Source: Niabella sp. (GTDB taxonomy: Bacteria > Bacteroidota > Bacteroidia > Chitinophagales > Chitinophagaceae). From it: a stretch of DNA of 54,280 bases. Numbering within the stretch: the first letter of the stretch is position 1; every line of letters begins with the position of its first letter. The translations under genes were made by a program, and so were the position numbers. The stretch covers positions 1 through 54,280 of the forward strand of contig JAPUDO010000092.1 of the NCBI GenBank assembly GCA_027493055.1, written 5' to 3'. The notes below the pieces were generated by a model, which had not been told where the DNA came from, did not search any database, and was given only the letters and a program-made list of their open reading frames with translations. This document shows, piece by piece, positions 50,669-54,280 of the stretch.

Positions 50669-52903
50669 ATGAACGTAAAACAATTATTGGTTGCAGCCAT
50701 GATCTGCACTATGAGTATCTTTAGCTATACAGCTATGGCCCAGCAGGGAACCAATACCATTGCTGCCGGACAAAAACTAACAGAAGGGCAACGCCTTATT
50801 TCGGCTAACAAAAAATACTACCTTGCCATGCAGGCCGATGGTAATTTGTGTATTTACACCAGCACCAACACTTTTGTATGGTGCAGTATGCTTTACCTGG
50901 GTAAAGGAAGTTCTTTAGTCATGCAAGCCGATGGTAATCTTGTTGTTTATAACAGTAAAAATCAGGCTGTATGGAATACTATGACACAGGCATTTTATGA
51001 CCCTAAATATGCAACTGCCGATAGCAAACCAGTGCGAGCCGTATTAGAAGATAACGGCACACTGAACCTGTACTCAGCTACCAATAAAAGAGTGTGGAAC
51101 AGTTCCGATAAACCGGCGCCACCTATTGTTAGCCCAGGAGTTGGCTTTACAGGCCCAAGTGTAAAAAAGGATATGGACATCAAATTGCCCGGCTCTAAAT
51201 CGCCAGGAAAATATACTGTGCAAATCAACAACAGAGGAGAAGTGTTTTACAATGGCGATGTGAACCTTGGAACTGTGGAAAGTTTAACCAAAAAAGCTTC
51301 AGCGCCTTCACAACCGGAAAATTCTTTTAAATGGCCCAACTCTACCGTTTATTATGTGCTGCCTGCCAGCCATCCAAGAAGGGAAATTATACAAAAAGGC
51401 ATTGATTTTTTGAACAATTATACCACCATTTGTATGGTGGCACGAACCAACCAAGCCGATTATGCCGAATTCATTAGCAGAGATGGAAACTGGTCTGCAA
51501 TTGGCAGAGTAGGTGGCCGACAGGAAATATCTATTGAAAATAACAATATAGGTACAGTGGTTCATGAGGTAATGCATGCCTTGGGCTTTCACCATACACA
51601 ATGTCGTGAAGACAGGGACAATTTTGTTACCATCAATTTTGGTAATGTAGAAAAAGGACAGGAGCATAATTTTCAAAAATGCCTTGACAAGCAATCTAAC
51701 CTTGGCGTGTATGATTACACCTCTGTAATGCACTATCCTTCTTATGGTTTTGCTATAAGAAAAGGAACAAACACCATTACCCGAAAAGATGGAAAACCCC
51801 AAGAAATGGGACAATGGGATGGCATGAGTGCAACAGATGTTTCAAACATAGCACTTATTTATCCTGCCTGTTCTGGAAAAGTTGTTAAACCGCTTCCTAC
51901 CACTAACCCTACCACCACAACTAACCCTACCACCACAACCAACCCTACCAACCCAACCACCCCAACCCTTACAACAACAGCTTCTTGTGAAGCAAGGGAA
52001 GCCGTTCAAAAATACAAGACCAGCATGAAACCGGGCGAGCGTTTATCAGAAAAAGAAAAACTGGTATCTGCCAATGGCCGTTTTCATTTTAGGGTGACTA
52101 CCGATGGTAATTTTGTAATCGAAGAAATACAGAATAATAACAACTGCCAGTTTAAAGAAGTATATCGCTTTCCGTTAAACAATGGGGGTGGCAGGCCTAA
52201 GGTTAGTATTTTCTCCTACAACGCCGATGGGAATATTTGTATGGACAGCAAACAAGGCAAAACGCATTGTGCTACCACCGGCAGGGATGCAACCGCCGCT
52301 GTTATTCTCGGTAAAAGTGTAAAATTAGAACTGACCAACGACGGGCGGCTAAGGCTTGTGAACAAGGATGGGAAGGAAATATGGACTACAGCACCCGCTC
52401 CACAAACAAATCCTTCTACGCAACCGGCTATTCAACCAAAGCCAGCTACCACAGCCTGCGGACTTACTATAAAATATCAGGGATATATGACACGGGGCAG
52501 TAGCTTATTTGAAAATGAAGTTCTGGTGTCAGCCGATGGTCGCTATCAACTTAGAAATAAAGATGAGGAGTATGTAATTGAAGAAGTACTGAACCGCAAC
52601 AATTGTCAGTTCAAAACAGTTGAAGTAGTATCAAATGCTATACCACGTAGAGGAATGGTAAGTGGCATGAAAGGGTGGGATATAGAGTTTAAATATGAAT
52701 CAAATGGTGATATTCTTATGAGTACCAAGAGGTTTAGCGGTAACTTTAGTAAGTGGAATGAAATTAAGATTGCAAAAGGAGATGCACGATGGAATATCGT
52801 CAATAAAAGCACAAAACTTGAACTTACAAATGAGGGAATATTAAGGCTTGTTAATAATAGTGGACAGGTTATATGGGACCAAAACATAACTAAAAATAAA
52901 TAA
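50669..52903 (+). CDS. Secreted astacin (M12A) metalloprotease with bulb-lectin modules
   Basis: 744 residues from ATG 50669, giving a signal peptide (KQLLVAAMICTMSIFSYTAMA then QQ). An upstream in-frame ATG (50630) lies inside the lectin remnant. Residues ~25-130 form a bulb-type lectin domain (YLAMQADGNLCIY, LVMQADGNLVVY). The astacin domain spans ~222-400 with zinc motif HEVMHALGFHH (His299, Glu300, His303, His309) and Met-turn SVMHY (Met354, Tyr356). A Thr/Pro/Asn-rich linker follows, then two more lectin-like repeats near 440-580 and 590-740. Probably degrades glycan-bearing protein outside the cell. Confidence 0.9.
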   Translation: MNVKQLLVAAMICTMSIFSYTAMAQQGTNTIAAGQKLTEGQRLISANKKYYLAMQADGNLCIYTSTNTFVWCSMLYLGKGSSLVMQADGNLVVYNSKNQAVWNTMTQAFYDPKYATADSKPVRAVLEDNGTLNLYSATNKRVWNSSDKPAPPIVSPGVGFTGPSVKKDMDIKLPGSKSPGKYTVQINNRGEVFYNGDVNLGTVESLTKKASAPSQPENSFKWPNSTVYYVLPASHPRREIIQKGIDFLNNYTTICMVARTNQADYAEFISRDGNWSAIGRVGGRQEISIENNNIGTVVHEVMHALGFHHTQCREDRDNFVTINFGNVEKGQEHNFQKCLDKQSNLGVYDYTSVMHYPSYGFAIRKGTNTITRKDGKPQEMGQWDGMSATDVSNIALIYPACSGKVVKPLPTTNPTTTTNPTTTTNPTNPTTPTLTTTASCEAREAVQKYKTSMKPGERLSEKEKLVSANGRFHFRVTTDGNFVIEEIQNNNNCQFKEVYRFPLNNGGGRPKVSIFSYNADGNICMDSKQGKTHCATTGRDATAAVILGKSVKLELTNDGRLRLVNKDGKEIWTTAPAPQTNPSTQPAIQPKPATTACGLTIKYQGYMTRGSSLFENEVLVSADGRYQLRNKDEEYVIEEVLNRNNCQFKTVEVVSNAIPRRGMVSGMKGWDIEFKYESNGDILMSTKRFSGNFSKWNEIKIAKGDARWNIVNKSTKLELTNEGILRLVNNSGQVIWDQNITKNK
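51898..51966 (+). repeat. Short tandem repeat encoding the TTNP linker
   Basis: AACCCTACCACCAC-like units recur about five times, encoding Thr-Asn-Pro-Thr-rich linker between protease and lectin modules. Such repeats can change length by slippage. Confidence 0.7.
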
Positions 52904-52960
52904 AGACGCTTATTCAGGTACAGTGCCTTTATGGTTCTGTACCTGATTTTAAATAAAAAA

Positions 52961-53478
52961 ATGAAACAGGTTTTGATAATGGGCTTACTCCTGTTAGTTT
53001 CAATAGCTGGCACAGCCCAAAAAGCACCCAAAGCGGAGGTTGACCGTCTGAAAGTGCTGCACTACAAGGCTCCCTGTTGGGGCGAGAGCATCCGCCTGTA
53101 CTATCTGGTCAAAAAAAAGGCGGGAAAACGGAAAACTTTTATCATGCTATTGAAGGGTTTGAATACGAGTGGGGCTACAACTATGAGCTTGTTGTAGAAA
53201 AGCTTAAAATAGCCAAACCCAAAGCTGACGGCCCATCTATAGGTTTCAGGCTTAAAAAGCAGTTAAGAAAAGAAAAAGTAGGCGCAGACCTGCAGTTTGA
53301 GCTGCCTCTGGTACATAATGGGTATCGTATGATTGAGCCGGATAAGGGGAATTGCCTGTATCTGGGAGCAGTGCCTGTAAACACAGGGTCTGTTTCCTGT
53401 GAGACACTATCTGCCGCCGAAAGCGGAGTTTTTCAGCATAGTTTTACCGGAGAAATCCGGTTAATCAAACTGAAGTAG
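52961..53478 (+). CDS. DUF4377-like secreted protein split by a -1 frameshift at an A-run
   Basis: ATG 52961 gives a signal peptide (KQVLIMGLLLLVSIAGTA then QK) and VLHYKAPCWGESIRLYYLV. The frame then meets eight A's at 53111-53118 and terminates at 53197. The rest of the domain continues in the -1 frame: GGKTENFYHAIEGFEYEWGY, NYELVVEKLKIAKPKADGPS and so on to 53478. The joint product of ~172 residues fits a DUF4377-type protein. The zero-frame codons at the junction are A AAA AAG, the classic slippery heptamer. Programmed shift, phase variation, pseudogene and sequencing error are all open. Confidence 0.7.
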
Positions 53479-53632
53479 CAGGTGTGAGATTCTGATTTGA
53501 ATTTAAAAGACCTTTACGAGGCGGTATTTGCTTCGGATACAACATTTTCGTTCCGGTAAAGATGTATTGGCGGAATGTTTATTCTAAATTTGAAACCTCA
53601 TCAAATAAACTTTAATGACACTATTTTAAATA

Positions 53633-54280
53633 ATGGAATATATAAAATCAAAAATTGCATTTTTGTTGCTGGTTTTTCTTGCTGTGAGCACTCCGATATC
53701 TGCACAACAGGTTTATTATATTCAGGGGAAAATAGTAAAAGTAGACAGTTTGAGGCAGCAATATAAATTGGAAGACGCCCTAAAACAAATAGAAATTCTC
53801 TCTAAACAATCAGATAAAAACCTCTCCCCAAAAGAACAACGCCAGTTTTTATTAGAGTTGGATTTGCTGAAAGCAAAAATATATGACCAAAACTTCGAAC
53901 AGGGAAAAGCGCTTCGCATTTTGCTGGATATAATTGAAAAATCACAAGCAGACGCGTTTCATAAAATTACAGCACAATCTTACCTGCTTCTATCACAGGT
54001 AAAACGTAACGGAAACGATTTGGAAGAATGTGAAAAGTACCTGAAACTCGCCCAAAGTTGTATAAAAGAACACAAATTTGATGATTTATATAGCAATTAC
54101 TACTATCAACAAGCGAGTTTCATACGAGTAAAAGGAAATAATGATCTTGATGGCGTTATAGAAAATGCCGGGAAAGCATTAAAATACGGAGAAAAATACA
54201 GCAAGGAGGAAGATATTGCATTGGCAAATACAATGCTTGGTGTTGGGTACGCTAACAAAGGAGAGCAGCAGAAAGCAATA
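53633..54280 (+). CDS. Secreted or membrane TPR protein (3' partial)
   Basis: The frame opens at ATG 53633 and runs off the window after 216 codons. The signal peptide or anchor is KSKIAFLLLVFLAVSTPISA then QQ. Helical pairs of tetratricopeptide type follow (LEDALKQIEILSKQ, KITAQSYLLLSQVKRNG, ALANTMLGVGYANKGEQQKA). In Bacteroidota such N-termini often precede a membrane helix and a histidine kinase or LuxR-type output, which would lie beyond the edge. Confidence 0.75.
   Translation, partial: MEYIKSKIAFLLLVFLAVSTPISAQQVYYIQGKIVKVDSLRQQYKLEDALKQIEILSKQSDKNLSPKEQRQFLLELDLLKAKIYDQNFEQGKALRILLDIIEKSQADAFHKITAQSYLLLSQVKRNGNDLEECEKYLKLAQSCIKEHKFDDLYSNYYYQQASFIRVKGNNDLDGVIENAGKALKYGEKYSKEEDIALANTMLGVGYANKGEQQKAI

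Noticed and set aside
1-54280. CRISPR array, rRNA genes or IS transposase genes
   Set aside because: No regular spaced repeats of CRISPR type, no rRNA-like sequence and no DDE/HUH transposase frame were found on reading both strands.

Overview
The window looks like chromosome from a Bacteroidota bacterium, most likely Chitinophagaceae or a close relative. This is inferred from gene content (head-GIN lipoprotein, FISUMP, DUF4129/DUF4350/MoxR/DUF58 operon, bshA), from TAnnTTTG-type -7 boxes, from the near absence of Shine-Dalgarno sequences, and from several TTG/GTG starts. The species cannot be named from the sequence alone.

Layout. (1) 1-20112 is ordinary chromosome. It holds two surface-repeat proteins and a head-GIN lipoprotein, two dehydrogenase-type gene pairs, a TIM-barrel isomerase-like protein, the SpoIIM-DUF4129-DUF4350-MoxR-DUF58 operon, tRNA-Gly(CCC), an M28 peptidase, bshA (bacillithiol synthesis), a GHL10 hydrolase, a MarR regulator and an aldo/keto reductase. 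(2) 20181-20254 is tRNA-Asn(GTT). A mobile element of about 21.8 kb, 20213-42044, is inserted in its 3' half. It is bounded by a 46-bp imperfect copy of the tRNA 3' half and has matching 19-bp candidate integrase arm sites inside both ends. The left third is metabolic cargo: AraC regulator, acetyltransferase, cyclophilin-like protein, alpha/beta hydrolase, two SDRs, cupin and alcohol dehydrogenase. The middle (28-33 kb) is a toxin/defence-like island: XRE regulator, HipA-type kinase, HipS-like/HIRAN protein, AT-rich ABC-type ATPase and a lone WYL-like domain. The right third is the mobility core: TM/coiled-coil protein, relaxase, MobC, oriT candidate, primase, excisionase-like HTH, an AbiEii/DUF6922 pair and a tyrosine integrase. 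No conjugation-pore genes are visible, so it reads as an integrative mobilizable element (IME) that needs a helper. (3) 42045-47840 looks like the relic of a related element. It has a second copy of the 27413-27997 gene with a divergent XRE gene, small membrane and lipoproteins with a YidD-like protein, a TOTE-primase fragment, a Fic protein with a perfect 24-bp palindrome upstream, and the tail of an RND/MMPL exporter. (4) 47863-54280 returns to a chromosomal or secretory region: DUF1835/DUF3658 protein, lipoprotein, a broken FISUMP-lectin chimera, an astacin protease with bulb-lectin modules, a DUF4377 gene split across a slippery A run, and a TPR protein running off the end.

The best candidates for something new are: the HTH + HipA-type kinase + HipS-like/HIRAN cassette with its operator; the neighbouring ATPase/WYL pair; two strongly structured non-coding segments (15593-15706 and 42894-43002); the dnaX-like A AAA AAG frameshift site in the DUF4377 gene; and the compensated T-stem differences between the two tRNA-Asn 3' halves, which suggest the element replaced part of the host tRNA.
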